Shown: piece after piece, positions 9,771-20,942 of the stretch
Layout of the letters: every line of letters begins with the position of its first letter
How positions within the stretch are numbered: the stretch's first letter is position 1
Assembly (NCBI GenBank): GCA_963556145.1
Contig: OY744463.1
Coordinates: 62,001 to 126,000, forward strand
Source of the DNA: Hygrocybe punicea
Lineage: Eukaryota; Basidiomycota; Agaricomycetes; Agaricales; Hygrophoraceae
DNA length: 64,000 bases
Reading direction: 5' to 3'
Notes under the pieces: generated by a model
Told to the model about the DNA's origin: nothing
The model's input: the letters and a program-made list of their open reading frames with translations, nothing else
Databases searched by the model: none
Program-made: the position numbers and the translations under genes

Positions 9771-11444
9771 TGTTACGGATCGCTTCTGCAGCGGGCTCCG
9801 GCAACAATCAACTTAACAGGGGATCGGCTTCCAGAGGGGAGAACAGCAGCTTTCATTGTTGCTTACAGCTAAGACAACACTGCTAAGAAGGGGGGGGGGG
9901 TCAAGGTCTAATGTCATTGCGAGCCGTGGGGGTTACCCAAAACAAGATGAGTCTGCCCCAAGAACCAGACTAAACGTAAAGAAAGGAAAAGAAGAAAAAG
10001 TCCGAACCAACAACAAGAACAGTATATATAGTGACTGGTCTTGAGGGGAGGTAAATAGAAATACAACCATGAAGCCACAACATGTCCAACTCTACCATGT
10101 GTTCACCATGAGGCGTACATGAGGCGTCCTCATGTCGATGTTCTCGCGATCCAACTGGAGGCCCGGGTGTCGTTGAGGATAGAAGAGGTCCGGATGACTC
10201 GGATGATTTGTCATCGGATCATGTGACATGCAGAATTGCCAATTCGGGGTCTACACTTGCTGTAACGGGCAAGTGTGCAGTTTTGCAAGTGCATTGCACG
10301 GTCAGGTCAAAGATGGGTATCGTCCAGTGTGGGGTTGGTGATGAGAGTGTCTTGAGGTAGCATGGATATAGTGGCAAGGTTGGTATGAAAGAAAATGAAG
10401 GAATGTATAGAGGAAAAAACCAACTAGGACAGTGGGCTAGTCGAGGTCAGACATGTGAACAGCATAAGCTGTACCGGATGACAATGTCTGTGTCAATGAC
10501 GTATCGAGGGGCGGTGTCTTGTCCTGTTTGTGGAACAAGAAGGTCCACTTGATGTCGGTATTCGTCCAAGAAAGGGTATCATTGTAAACGAGTGTGGGAG
10601 GTATCGAGATCATCGATGGAAAAGGATAAATGAATGTGGGTCCAGGTTTTGAGTCATGGGCACAGGTGACAAGCTGTGGGAACAAGTCGTCGGGTACTGC
10701 AATGAAGCGATGTCGTGCGAACAATATGCAATAGGGGTTGGTTCACTGTTTGGGGAAGTCGTATGGTTTGTGGTCGAAGTCCAAAAGAATGTGCTTCGGC
10801 AATGGTCGGATTGGAGGGAACAGTGAAATGTCCTGTGATCAGGGATTGTTCAGAGTTCGCATGCAGGTGAGGAATGTCGTCGGATCGTCAGGGAGGATAA
10901 TGGTGGGCACAGGGTACGAATATGGAAACCAAATATCCAGGAATGGCAATTGTCAATTATGTGTCGATATATTGTCGAGGTGGAAGTCAGAAGTATCAAT
11001 GGCGGAAGGGTTTCAGTGCCGATGCCAAAGATAGATCATAACAAGGTAGAAACCGATCAGGAAGGTGATGGCAATGCTGCCAATAACAATTACGGTAATG
11101 AGCTGTGTCGGGAGTACAGCCATTGTGATCGGTTTGTCGTGGGATAGCGTAAACAAGATATCGAAGGGAAAAGACAATGTCGGTGACGTCCATCGGCAAG
11201 GAGACTATTCGGGTACAACAAGGTCACGTGGGAGATGTCCATGGTCGGTCTGGATTGTTCTAGAAGAAGGGACAAAAAGAGAACAAGAATAAGAAAATAC
11301 AAGGATGTCCAAATGAAGAAATAATGACGTTGAAAGGAAGACAAAGGACAAAATGAAATGAAAAAGGAAGGTGTGCAGTGCAGAATCGTCATGGTGGGTA
11401 TCGGAATGGGCATCGGGGTTGGAAGCGGAGTTGGAAACGTAACA
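9771..11444 (-). repeat. Left LTR (3' LTR in element orientation)
   Basis: Bounded by TGTTAC...GTAACA. Contains an 11-base G run (about 9890-9900), a TATATATA box (about 10023-10030) and a degenerate open frame on the minus strand (10437-11123). Compared with the right LTR I count about 22 substitutions and one single-base indel by eye. Nearly all lie in the first ~785 bases; only one is in the last ~890. Confidence 0.9.
10437..11123 (-). pseudogene. LTR-embedded membrane-protein open frame, copy 1
   Basis: From ATG at 11123 to TAG at 10437-10439, one frame of 228 codons is interrupted only by four TGA codons. It begins MAVLPTQLITVIVIGS and continues with a hydrophobic stretch ending LVMIYLWHRH, a clear single transmembrane segment with a short N-terminal tail. 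The rest is soluble and Pro/Asp-rich (IWFPYSYPVPTIILPDD; FARHRFIAVPDDLFPQ). Each TGA sits where Arg CGA would fit, for example between NNP and SQD. No family recognised. Because it lies in the LTR and on the element's sense strand, it is duplicated with every insertion. The stops may be decay or the frame may be accidental, though the absence of TAA and TAG stops over 228 codons argues for former coding. Confidence 0.5.
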
Positions 11445-11454
11445 ATACCCCCGG
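11445..11454 (-). other. Polypurine tract of the LTR element
   Basis: On the minus strand CCGGGGGTAT stands immediately 5' of the left LTR. A G-rich tract here is the normal primer site for plus-strand DNA synthesis and fixes the orientation of the element as minus. No convincing tRNA-complementary primer site was recognised beside the right LTR. Confidence 0.6.
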
Positions 11455-12345
11455 AACAAGGGGAATCGTCCCGATTAACCGGAAGAACAAAGAACAAGGG
11501 AAACAAAGAACAAGGAAAAAAAATACAAGGAAAGAACAGACAGTTTAACGACATGATCAAGGTCGGCAAGAAATCAAAGACATGAAGAAGGAAAAAATGT
11601 CAGTCCAAAGGTCATTGAATCATGAAGACGTTACTGAGTTACAAGGGTTTCAAAAGAAATATATCCGGGTTTGTCCAATTGTTTTTTTGTCATTTTTTGT
11701 CATTTTCAATAATCAGGGGTTGTTGTTTCTTTGTCATTAAATCGTCAAGGGTGTCGGGGTTGGAAGGAGTGAGGGGTTGTCGGGGTCCAGGTGGTTATTC
11801 AAGGTATGTCGTAGTTTGATAACATTTTGGTTGTGTCATCGGTCTGAAGGGGAGTAGGTGGTCGGCGTTTTGGGGATGAGGGGAGTTCTGGGTGTCAGAA
11901 GTTTATAGTCATTACGGACACTTGAATGGGCATAGATTTATATCGTTTCAGATATCGGTGTTGTTGACTGATCGTGGATTTCCTACACTCAAATGGTGTG
12001 CGAGATTTCTTCATATTCCATGAATGCAACAGGGTTTGGTGTCGGTCAGAAGATGTTTGGGAATTCGGGATAGGGGAGATGAAAGAGTTGCCAGTTCCAA
12101 GTTGTACATTGGCAAAGGATTTCGGATGGGGATTCATTCTTCATCGTTTCTTTTTCTGGTGCATTTACTGCCATACTGGTCAGTAGCACATCGGGTTTCT
12201 TCCCACATGGGATTGGAGGTCATTGGTTTAATAACCAGTATCTTTCTGGTTCAGTTCCAGTGTCCATAAACATCAAGGTTCATTCTACGGCTTATAGCGA
12301 TCATGCATGCGTCTGGGGGTTATAGATTTTATATCGTTTCGGATA

Positions 12346-12425
12346 TTCATCTCTTATTTATATAGCTGGTGAGAGAACCTGCTGCTTCATCTCTTATTTG
12401 TATAGCCGGTGAGAGAACCTGCTAC
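12346..12425. repeat. 40-bp tandem duplication
   Basis: Two adjacent copies of a 40-base unit beginning TTCATCTCTTATTT (12346-12385; 12386-12425), differing at two or three positions, inside the LTR element's internal region. Confidence 0.8.
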
Positions 12426-12567
12426 ATGTTTCTCTATGGTCATGTTCCATCTGTCCATTCCATTTCTGTTTTTTCTCTTCTGTTTCTGGGTATTCTGTTT
12501 CTTCTTCTGGGTGTTTTTGTTGGTGTAAATAATGTCGAGGTCGTTTACATACAAGGAAAAGTCCATT

Positions 12568-13059
12568 CTATGCATCATACATGACGGGGGTGTATCCTTT
12601 CACAAACAACATCAATCTCCAATCCAATCCATGGATGTCATTCTCCTTCCCCATCACCATACGCTCATGCATTGCACAAAATAAGGCATGACGATGATAA
12701 TTGGGTTCTTTGGTCCCATGTCTCGAGCGTTTGTTCTGCATGTTATGGCCGTCAGAACGGTGTGCACGGTCGAGTTTCTTTTTCTGGGATTGGGGAAGAA
12801 GTGGAGAGCGGCGACGTGACTGGGTTTGGAGCGAGACAAGAGGTGGAGAATACAACCATGCTCGGTATTCATCATCCATCTCTATATGCAGTCGGTGGGT
12901 TACTTTTCGAGGGGGTGTCGGGAGATCAGTGAGACTGTCCATGTACGCATCAAAGTCATCAATGGGGGGAGTCGGATGTTCTTCACCGCAAATGTTCACT
13001 GCACCAAAATATAGCTCATTGTCCAGATCATCGAAGATAAAGGGTACGTCGAGACTCAT
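12568..13059 (-). CDS. LTR-element internal ORF B, unknown protein
   Basis: An open frame of 163 codons starting MSLDVPFIFDDLDNELYFG. Its start codon overlaps the stop of the upstream frame as ATGA (13059-13056), an arrangement used for stop-restart translation in some retroelements. The N-terminal half is acidic (PPIDDFDAYMDSLTDLP), the C-terminal half basic (KKKLDRAHRSDGH; NKRSRHGTKEP). There is no CCHC knuckle, protease or polymerase motif. It could be a divergent gag-like protein or a captured host fragment. Function unknown. Confidence 0.4.
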   Translation of the reverse strand: MSLDVPFIFDDLDNELYFGAVNICGEEHPTPPIDDFDAYMDSLTDLPTPPRKVTHRLHIEMDDEYRAWLYSPPLVSLQTQSRRRSPLLPQSQKKKLDRAHRSDGHNMQNKRSRHGTKEPNYHRHALFCAMHERMVMGKENDIHGLDWRLMLFVKGYTPVMYDA

Positions 13060-13757
13060 TGTCGATGTCGACGGTGGGGACAGTGTCGAGGATGCTGGAC
13101 GATACGTGTGTCACGATGATTCTGGGGTACGGGTGCAAGACGAGGAGCGGGGATCCGAACAACAAGTCGATGGAATGGTACGTAAAAGTCGAGGAGAACT
13201 TGTAATTCGTGGATGAGGGTCTGGATGCGATGATTTCTTTGTGTGGTAGGCCGTAGACGGTTGCGAAGTCGATGTAGTTCCTGTAAGATAGGACCGAGGA
13301 AAATATCGTGGATGGTGACCAGGTGGGGGATGCGAGGATCGTTCCAACTGATATAGTCAACCCAGTCGTCAGGACGGTCGAGCAAACACCAAACGTAGGG
13401 GTCACTCCAGGACCGGCGGTCAGGCCATGGGTATGGATGGTCTGGGGGGCAAAGGTTGGCCAGGGTGACGACAAGTGGGTGGTGTTAAGAAGTTTTCCAT
13501 CTTCGGTAATTACCATGCCTCGTTGTCAGCATCGTGTCAGAGTTTCCAGTGATCGGTCCATGTACCAGGGTCTTGGTTGCCTCGTGGATTCGTATGTATG
13601 ATCGGGGATCAAAGTTCCAGAAAAAGAGGGTGTGTAGCGGGATATCACCTGATATGCCGATCCGCGCTATCCAAATTGGTAAGGAGTGGTATGTTGTATG
13701 TGTTCCGTTAATGACAATCATTATAGTCTTGGTCGTTCGTTCATCCATGTCAAACAA
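13056..13757 (-). pseudogene. LTR-element internal ORF A, unknown protein
   Basis: One frame runs from ATG 13757 to TGA 13058-13056, broken by a single TAA (13487-13485). It reads MFDMDERTTKTIMIVING, GDIPLHTLFFWNFDP, then after the stop HHPLVVTLANLCPPD, DWVDYISWNDPRIPH, and ends in an Arg/His-rich tail. The regular mixture of hydrophobic and charged residues looks like real protein. I cannot assign a family, and no retroviral-type motif is visible. It lies just upstream of ORF B with a 4-base overlap. Confidence 0.4.
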
Positions 13758-14511
13758 AGAGGGTCCCCTTTCATCTGTTCCAACAGACTACTAAGATCAA
13801 CCACTTCTCTTTGTCGCATGTACAGGTCATTACAGGGTTCGGGGTTTTGTATGCATACTGGCTTTCTCTGGGCTTTCTGCATTTGGTAAGGAGATGGGAG
13901 AGAGGAGATGGAAGGAAGGGTAGAAAGGAAGGTGGTTTGAAGGGTTCATTGATTTTGGTTCGTCTAGGGAGAGGGAGTCGTAATATGTCTGGTACAACCA
14001 AAACATATTTGAATCATGAAGGTGGGATACCTAGGGCGATTGGTTTGTCTAGCAGTATCCTTCTGCATCTGGGGCAATGACAAGTCTTGTCCATTGCATC
14101 ATTTCATGTCGTAATTATCGTGTCGAAGTGTGGAATGACAGTGGTGACGTTAGTCAGGGGTTTATTTCGATTCGGGTTCCAGGTTTGGGCTTGAGCAATT
14201 ATTATGGATAAACCATAAATAATTCGCAGGGCGGCAGTCTTGAGGTTGACCATTCGGAGTATTCAACATTCGTTCAGGGGTCCGGGTGGCTAGTGTACAT
14301 CAACAGATTTCAGGTCTGCATCAATAACAGGCTAGCATCGTTCGTTCGTCCATTCGTGTGGGGTCAGGGTTGAGGGATGAATAAAGTCGGGAGGAGGAGA
14401 AGAGGAAGAGGGTGTAGGGGAGGACGAGGGAGAGATTTGGAAGAGAGGAGGGGGTTCGTTCGTTCATGTCGAAAGTTGAATGTCGGGGGAGTTGGGAAAC
14501 GTTTAGTCTTT

Positions 14512-16184
14512 TGTTACGGATCGCTTCTGCAGTGGGCTCCGGCAACAATCAACTTAACAGGGGATCGGCTTCCAGAGGGGAGAACAGCAGCTTTCATTGT
14601 TGCTTACAGCTAAGACAACACTGCTAAGAAGGGGGGGGGGGTCAAGGTCTAATGTCATTGCGAGCCGTGGGGGTTACCCAAAACAAGATGAGTCTGCCCC
14701 AAGAACCAGACTAAACGTAAGGAAAGGAAAGAAGAAAAAGTCCGAACCAACAACAAGAACAGTATATATAGTGACTGGTCTTGAGGGGAGGTAAATAGAA
14801 ATACAACCATGAAGCCACAACATGTCCAACTACACCATGTGTTCACCATGAGGCGCACATGAGGCGTCCTCATGTTGATGTTCTTGCGATCCAACTGGAG
14901 GCCCGGGTGTCATTGAGGATAGAAGAGGTCCGGATGACTCGGATGATTTGTCATCGGATCATGTGACATGCAGAATTGCCAATTCAGGGTCTACACTTGC
15001 TGTAATGGGTAAATGCGCAGTTTGGCAAGTGCATTGCACGGTCAGGTCAAAGATGGGTATCGTCCAGTGTGGGGTTGGTGATGAGAGTGTCTTGAGGTAG
15101 CGTGGATATAGTGGCAAGGTTGGTATGAAAGAAAATGAAGGAATGTATAGAGGAAAAAACCAACTAGGACAGTGGGCTAGTCGAGGTCAGACATGTGAAC
15201 AGCATAAGCTGTACCGGATGACGATGTCCGTGTCAATGACGTATCGAGGGGCGGTGTCTTGTCCTGTGTGTGGAACAATGTGGTCCACTTGATGTCGGTA
15301 TTCGTCCAAGAAAGGGTATCATTGTAAACGAGTGTGGGAGGTATCGAGATCATCGATGGAAAAGGATAAATGAATGTGGGTCCAGGTTTTGAGTCATGGG
15401 CACAGGTGACAAGCTGTGGGAACAAGTCGTCGGGTACTGCAATGAAGCGATGTCGTGCGAACAATATGCAATAGGGGTTGGTTCACTGTTTGGGGAAGTC
15501 GTATGGTCTGTGGTCGAAGTCCAAAAGAATGTGCTTCGGCAATGGTCGGATTGGAGGGAACAGTGAAATGTCCTGTGATCAGGGATTGTTCAGAGTTCGC
15601 ATGCAGGTGAGGAATGTCGTCGGATCGTCAGGGAGGATAATGGTGGGCACAGGGTACGAATATGGAAACCAAATATCCAGGAATGGCAATTGTCAATTAT
15701 GTGTCGATATATTGTCGAGGTGGAAGTCAGAAGTATCAATGGCGGAAGGGTTTCAGTGCCGATGCCAAAGATAGATCATAACAAGGTAGAAACCGATCAG
15801 GAAGGTGATGGCAATGCTGCCAATAACAATTACGGTAATGAGCTGTGTCGGGAGTACAGCCATTGTGATCGGTTTGTCGTGGGATAGCGTAAACAAGATA
15901 TCGAAGGGAAAAGACAATGTCGGTGACGTCCATCGGCAAGGAGACTATTCGGGTACAACAAGGTCACGTGGGAGATGTCCATGGTCGGTCTGGATTGTTC
16001 TAGAAGAAGGGACAAAAAGAGAACAAGAATAAGAAAATACAAGGATGTCCAAATGAAGAAATAATGACGTTGAAAGGAAGACAAAGGACAAAATGAAATG
16101 AAAAAGGAAGGTGTGCAGTGCAGAATCGTCATGGTGGGTATCGGAATGGGCATCGGGGTTGGAAGCGGAGTTGGAAACGTAACA
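14512..16184 (-). repeat. Right LTR (5' LTR in element orientation)
   Basis: Near-identical partner of the left LTR, with the same terminal hexamers, G run, TATA box (about 14763-14770) and embedded open frame (15177-15863). Its right edge abuts a 61-bp minisatellite whose own unit contains TACCCCCACC, so the resemblance to the polypurine tract beyond this LTR is probably accidental. Confidence 0.9.
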
Positions 16185-16189
16185 TACCC

Positions 16190-16770
16190 CCACCTCATGC
16201 AGGACAAATCCTATTCAACTCATGCATCTGCTGGACTGCCTCAATTACCCTCACCTCTTGTGTGCCTCACTGGACCTGCGGAGCTTTGCTCATCGTTCCA
16301 TCAACAGTCACGCAGGACAAATGCTATTCAACTCATGCATCAGCTGGACTCCCTCAAATACCCCCACCTCACGCAGGACAAATGCTATTCAACTCATGCA
16401 TCTGCTGGACTCCGTCAATTACTCTCACCTCACACAGGACATATGCTATTCAACTCATGCATCAGCTGGACTCCCTCAAATACCCCCACCTCACACAGGA
16501 CATATGCTACTCAACTCATGCATCAGCTGGACTCCCTCAAATACCCTCACCTCACGCAGGACAAATGCTACTCAACTCATGCATCAGCTGGACTCCCTCA
16601 AATACCCTCACCTCACGCAGGACAAATGCTACTCAACTCATGCATCAGCTGGACTCCCTCAATTACCCCCACCTCACGCAGGACAAATGCTATTTAACTC
16701 ATGCATCAGCTGGACTCCCTCAATTACCCTCACCTCTTGTGTGCCTCACTGGCCCTGCTTAGCTTTGCTC
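16190..16770. repeat. 61-bp minisatellite
   Basis: About eight units with a period of 61 bases. Each begins CAGGACAAATGCTATTCAAC and ends in a CCCCCACCTCACG-type stretch. The array is bracketed by two copies of a ~45-base non-repeat segment (TCTTGTGTGCCTCACTGG..., about 16255 and 16735). Since 61 is not a multiple of three, the same peptides appear in turn in all three forward frames. This explains three overlapping open frames of 184-214 codons here, which I do not regard as genes. Confidence 0.9.
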
Positions 16771-17582
16771 ATGTGACTGACAACAAGTTGTTGTAGCTTT
16801 TCACTACCCTCACCCCATTTCGCCCCACTCCCACTTCTCACCACCCCAGTAATGATGGGAATGATGATGATGGGAATGATGATGATGGTGACAATGAGAA
16901 TAATTTGAACCAAGACTGCCCCTCAAAACTGCGCAGGAGTGCCCCCAACATTTTTGACCAATGCCTTGAACTTCAAAACTGGAAGTGGACCAGGCACACA
17001 GCAATGAAGATGGCAACAGCAACGTCAAGGGTTGCCCACAGCAATTGCATTGTCAACGGTGTCATCATTGATGAGTTGTTGCTGCCGCCACCACCTTTGC
17101 TGCTGCCCCTGCACAACTCAATGCCGCAACCGATTGGGACTGTGAAAATCACAAGAAAGATGATAGAGACCTCATAGATGATGTCTCAATTGTCTATATT
17201 TATGGTGGAATGCTGGGGGGGCCATGGGGGCCCCAAGGGCAGAGGTGAGTACCCACCCCCCACCCACTTTTTCCCCAATGTACTGACCTGTTCTCACTGC
17301 TCATTCAGGGCTGGGAACCATTATTTATCCCTCCCCTCGCCTTATCCACCAGCAAACTTGCCTCAGAGCTAAGTGGGTGATAAACCAAGCACATATTGCC
17401 TCACATGCCAACCAGCATCATGACCTGTCTGTGCAAATTGCTTCATATGATGTTACCTTTGGCTGCTCTCTCCTTTCAGATTGCATTTGGGTGATATGAC
17501 CTCTGAGTCAGAGCTAGGCTGCATATCCTTCATGATGGCCTCACGGATATCATCAAATTAAGTGGATGAAAGGAAAAAGGTG
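16771..17582. other. Gene-free stretch with GATGATGGGAAT microsatellite
   Basis: Holds a GATGATGATGGGAAT repeat (about 16852-16890) and runs of G and C near 17215-17265. An open frame at 16905-17177 has no recognisable features. The 3' end of the Plavaka gene lies at 17583, so the transposon's terminal DNA is probably here, but I could not identify inverted repeats. Confidence 0.5.
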
Positions 17583-20500
17583 CTATTGGTTTGACAGAGC
17601 AAAATACAGCTGTTTTGTAAAAGTATCATTCAAAAAAAATGTTGGACTATATTCAAGGCTGGTCTCCTTTGTCAGTCGTTCATCAGCAGCTTTCTGAAAG
17701 CAAGGAACAAGGTCAACAGCAGCACGCAAACTAGAAAGCTGAATTATATCTCCCATCTGCATACCATTGGACCGGGTGCTGTGTCGAAGGATGAACATAT
17801 TCATAGTGGGATCAGGACCATGACGTGATGTTGAATTCGGAGCACTACAGCTCTGCTGTACAATATCAAAGCGCTGCACATATGCAAAAAAGGAGTCAAA
17901 AATTGGGTGCTTCTGAGTTTTGATACAAGGAACAGCTCGAAAGATGAGACGTAGTTGTACCACTGAATGCCCTGATTTGCACATTGAAATTTGTGAAAGG
18001 CGTGCTTTTAATGGGTGAGGAGAACATACCGGCAAGTCCACTCTTTGGCCAGACAAAATGAGGGTCTGTATTTGCTATGGCTGTGTCGTAGCATCCAACT
18101 GGCCAATCTTTGTTAGGAGGGAGTGCATTCAGTTTCTCGGATGGGAGAATGACCTCCGGATGATGGTAATCTCTCGACTGCAGCCAGACACCTGTCCACA
18201 CCTCCAGCTTCTCAAAGGGAAACACGGCTTGAGCCACACCACGGCGGTGACCTCCAATAGGATAAACTGAGTTATTGCCCTGTTTAAGGCGCACGAAGAA
18301 GTATGAAAGAGCCGGAAAGAGATCAGGAAGGGAAAATGCGGTGGCGACAGCTTCTGGAGTCATCCTATAGAAAGTCGGGTCTCTGGACAAATGAAAGGCC
18401 GTCGATGTGACACTGAAAGTGCACAATGGGAACGGAGTGGAAGCATCTTTTTGATGTGCAAGACGATTGGCCTCTTGGAAGTAATCCTTGAGTGCGCAGT
18501 GACGCCCAAAGATTGGGATGAGATTGATGTCATCCTCAGCCGTCTCCACATGATAATCGTGAGCAGGATTGGATTCAGGCTCAGGTAGGTCATCATCTTG
18601 ATCGTGTAGCGCTTCAACGTATCGTTTTCCCAGCTTGATTCCCGATTCATGGATAGATGTAGCAAGCTCAAAACGCCGACATTTATCAATACGGTCCAGA
18701 GTACGACATATTTGCTCCTCGTGGTTTTGATTGTTACCTGCTCTTGCGGGCTCTTTCACAACTTCAATATGTGCATGTTCTGTGACATCGGCACTCCATT
18801 GAATGACAGCTCCATTTGCCTGAATGTTTGCAACCACGCTTTGCAAAAGCTCTAACTTCGGTATTTCCCAATGTGTGATCGGTCGTTTTTTCTTCCCAGT
18901 CTGGGCACCAGCATCCATGATTGCTTGTTTGTGGTCATGAAATCGTCGTAGTACTGCTTCCATCTGTGTGCAATGTTCATCGTCCATAACGGGGGCTTGA
19001 GCAAGATACCGAAAATCCTGTAGTGCACGAATGGCGATGACAAACGCAGGCGGTGCCGCTCCGGCAATGACTGGTATGATATATCGCTGTATATCTCGAT
19101 GTTGGCGTCCTGTCACTTGCTTCATTCGAGATATGCCGGACTTGAAATGTCGGTAGCCGGTATGAGGATGAAGGACGGAAAATCAAAAGTCAATCTCGTC
19201 ACCACCAAGGACATTGATGCACCAACGCATCTCGTGATCCCAGAAGAATTTGTGGAAATGGTGAAGAACTTCAGGCGGGAAAATGACAGGCAAGTCCACA
19301 AGAGGCCAATCTCTCCAAAAAGGCAGGTGCACGCCATTCAGCCGAAATTCCTTGGCTGCTTTGATATAACCTTTGATGTCATGTATGGGATCGATCTTGG
19401 ATGAAACGGCATGGATCTGTGCAAGTGTGGTGGAAGCAGTCCGTGGTTCATGTCGAAAAGGGTCACCGAATTGTTTATATGTCGCCAAGGTGAGATATGA
19501 TGCTTTGGGGGCAACGGCTGCCATCATTGCAGCCTCAGGGGTATCAGCGATATATCCTGCAAGTGGCGTGAAAGAATAGCGAGAGAAGCCACGAGGATCG
19601 TCCATCATGACACCCATCTTTGCAGCTGTCTTCAGCGGTGATAGAATATAGTCGAGACATTCGTGAATAAGGCGATTTTCCAGAACGCCTCGCACTTTCT
19701 TGTCTCGCTCAATAAACTTTGGGATTGGGAGGAGCGCAAGCAACAGAAACGCGTGATGGGAGCTTTTGCTGCGATGTGACATCTTGATGTTGGCAAGGCT
19801 GATGAGAAGAGGGTGAGCAGAATGGTCGCCGACCATTGCAGATATTGTTGTCTTGTCAGATGAGAGAATTGTCCCAAGAAGCGTAGCACCAGTGGGTATT
19901 TGGCTCTGTCAGGCGAGTTTAAACAGAGACAACCGTGGACGGACCGTCTCACCTGCATGTTCCAAGCCGCATCCCCTGACAACCATTCAGTATATGCACG
20001 CACTGATTTTTGAGCATCCTTGAACAGTCGATATGGTCTGAATTCGATTTGGCCAGCAAGCAGTGGTGAATTGAACAGTGATTGCACGCAATCGATTGGG
20101 TCTCGGTAGTAGAGGGTGAGGGGGCGTTTCGTTGGATGTGATGTGCTCCAAGGCTTTGCCTGCCATGTAGGACCTTTTGGTAATAACTCAGCGCGACCTC
20201 GCAAGTCTGTTGCAGTCTGGAATGACAGTGGAAGTTGTTTTATCTGTTGGAAATGATGAAGCATCGCACCAACACATTAGAATGTAGTACGTACCATTTC
20301 AAGACCTAGGAATTGATCAATCTTCGCCATACTCATGCCAGATGAGAGCAGAAAAAAGCCAAGTTCCCAATCTTGCCGAGACGCAAATGGGTAGAAGACG
20401 TTGTCTTGGCGCTTGTGAGAATGGACATCAGCGTGAAATTTATCCATGAAAGTCAATCCCTGGCCATATGTTTTCGCTGCACCGACAAATTCTTGTCGAA

Positions 20501-20837
20501 CATATGAATCAGATGGGCGAGCAGCCTGAGAATTTGGTGTATGTGTGCGTGCTTCTGATTGATCCAAGGTCGGTGGGCTGGTGTTTGATTCAAATATGTT
20601 ATCCGGCATGGGGTATTCAACTTCCTCATAAGACTGTGTCTCTTGCAGCTGATCGTCTTGGTTAGCATTTGGCGCCGCTAGCCAATGGATTCTGATGGGC
20701 TTGTCACCGGTGGTGCATTCAACCCTTGCACATAGGGAGAACGGCTGGCTGAGATGTCGTGTAACCTGGAATTCAGTGTGAAATTTGCGACCGCACTTGG
20801 GGCAATGAGGCATCGTGCAGCGGTTTGAGACTGGCAC
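17583..20837 (-). pseudogene. Plavaka-family transposase, one nonsense codon
   Basis: Starts at 20837 (MPVSNRCTMPHCPKCGRKFH). An N-terminal C2H2-like finger (CPKCGRKF...RHLSQ) is followed by the family blocks FASRQDWELGFFLLSSG, LTLYYRDPIDC, ILSSDKTTISAMVGD, NVLGGDEIDF, GRQHRDIQRYIIPVIAG, WSADVTEHAHIEVVK and the C-terminal RFDIVQQ...FKKAADERL-type region. Three introns fit in phase: 20244-20294, 19906-19952 and 17972-18029. The whole ~1,010-codon frame is intact except for a TGA at 19185-19183, immediately after DEIDF where the family has Arg. Plavaka is a basidiomycete-specific DNA transposon family related to the CACTA/EnSpm group, and the protein would act as a nuclear DDE transposase. Family assignment is from memory of conserved blocks. 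Confidence 0.85.
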
Positions 20838-20942
20838 TGCCGGCCCGGGCTAGGAACTTAGAAGAAATTCGTGAGTTTGATCACATGACAAATCAACCTT
20901 GAATGTTGATACCATCTCTTCGTCTGCCCAGACTGCCCTCTG
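20838..20942. promoter_or_regulatory. Divergent promoter between the Plavaka gene and its neighbour
   Basis: Only 105 bases separate the two divergent start codons, so both genes must share an upstream region. I see no clear TATA box. Includes a CCGGGC GC-rich stretch (20839-20850). Confidence 0.5.

Larger units (their letters stand above)
9771..16184 (-). mobile_element. LTR retroelement lacking recognisable gag-pol
   Basis: Two direct repeats of 1,674 and 1,673 bases (9771-11444; 14512-16184) flank 3,067 bases. Each repeat starts TGTTACGG and ends ACGTAACA, giving the TG...CA ends and short inverted terminal repeat of LTRs. On the minus strand the internal region ends in CCGGGGGTAT directly before the left LTR, a good polypurine tract, so the element is read right to left; all long open frames agree. 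No reverse transcriptase, integrase, RNase H or protease motif is visible in the interior. The bases flanking the two LTRs (ATATC left, TACCC right) do not form a target duplication. Most likely a non-autonomous element, or a recombinant of two insertions. Confidence 0.85.

Noticed and set aside
9771..16184. Simple segmental duplication rather than LTRs
   Set aside because: The repeats have TGTTAC/GTAACA ends, TG...CA borders and an adjoining polypurine tract, which a random duplication would not.
16190..16770. CRISPR-like array
   Set aside because: Units are contiguous 61-mers with no unique spacers, and the organism is a eukaryote.
16098..16776. Three overlapping open frames of 184-214 codons
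   Set aside because: They are the same minisatellite peptides rotated through the three frames because the unit is 61 bases; no start context or domain.
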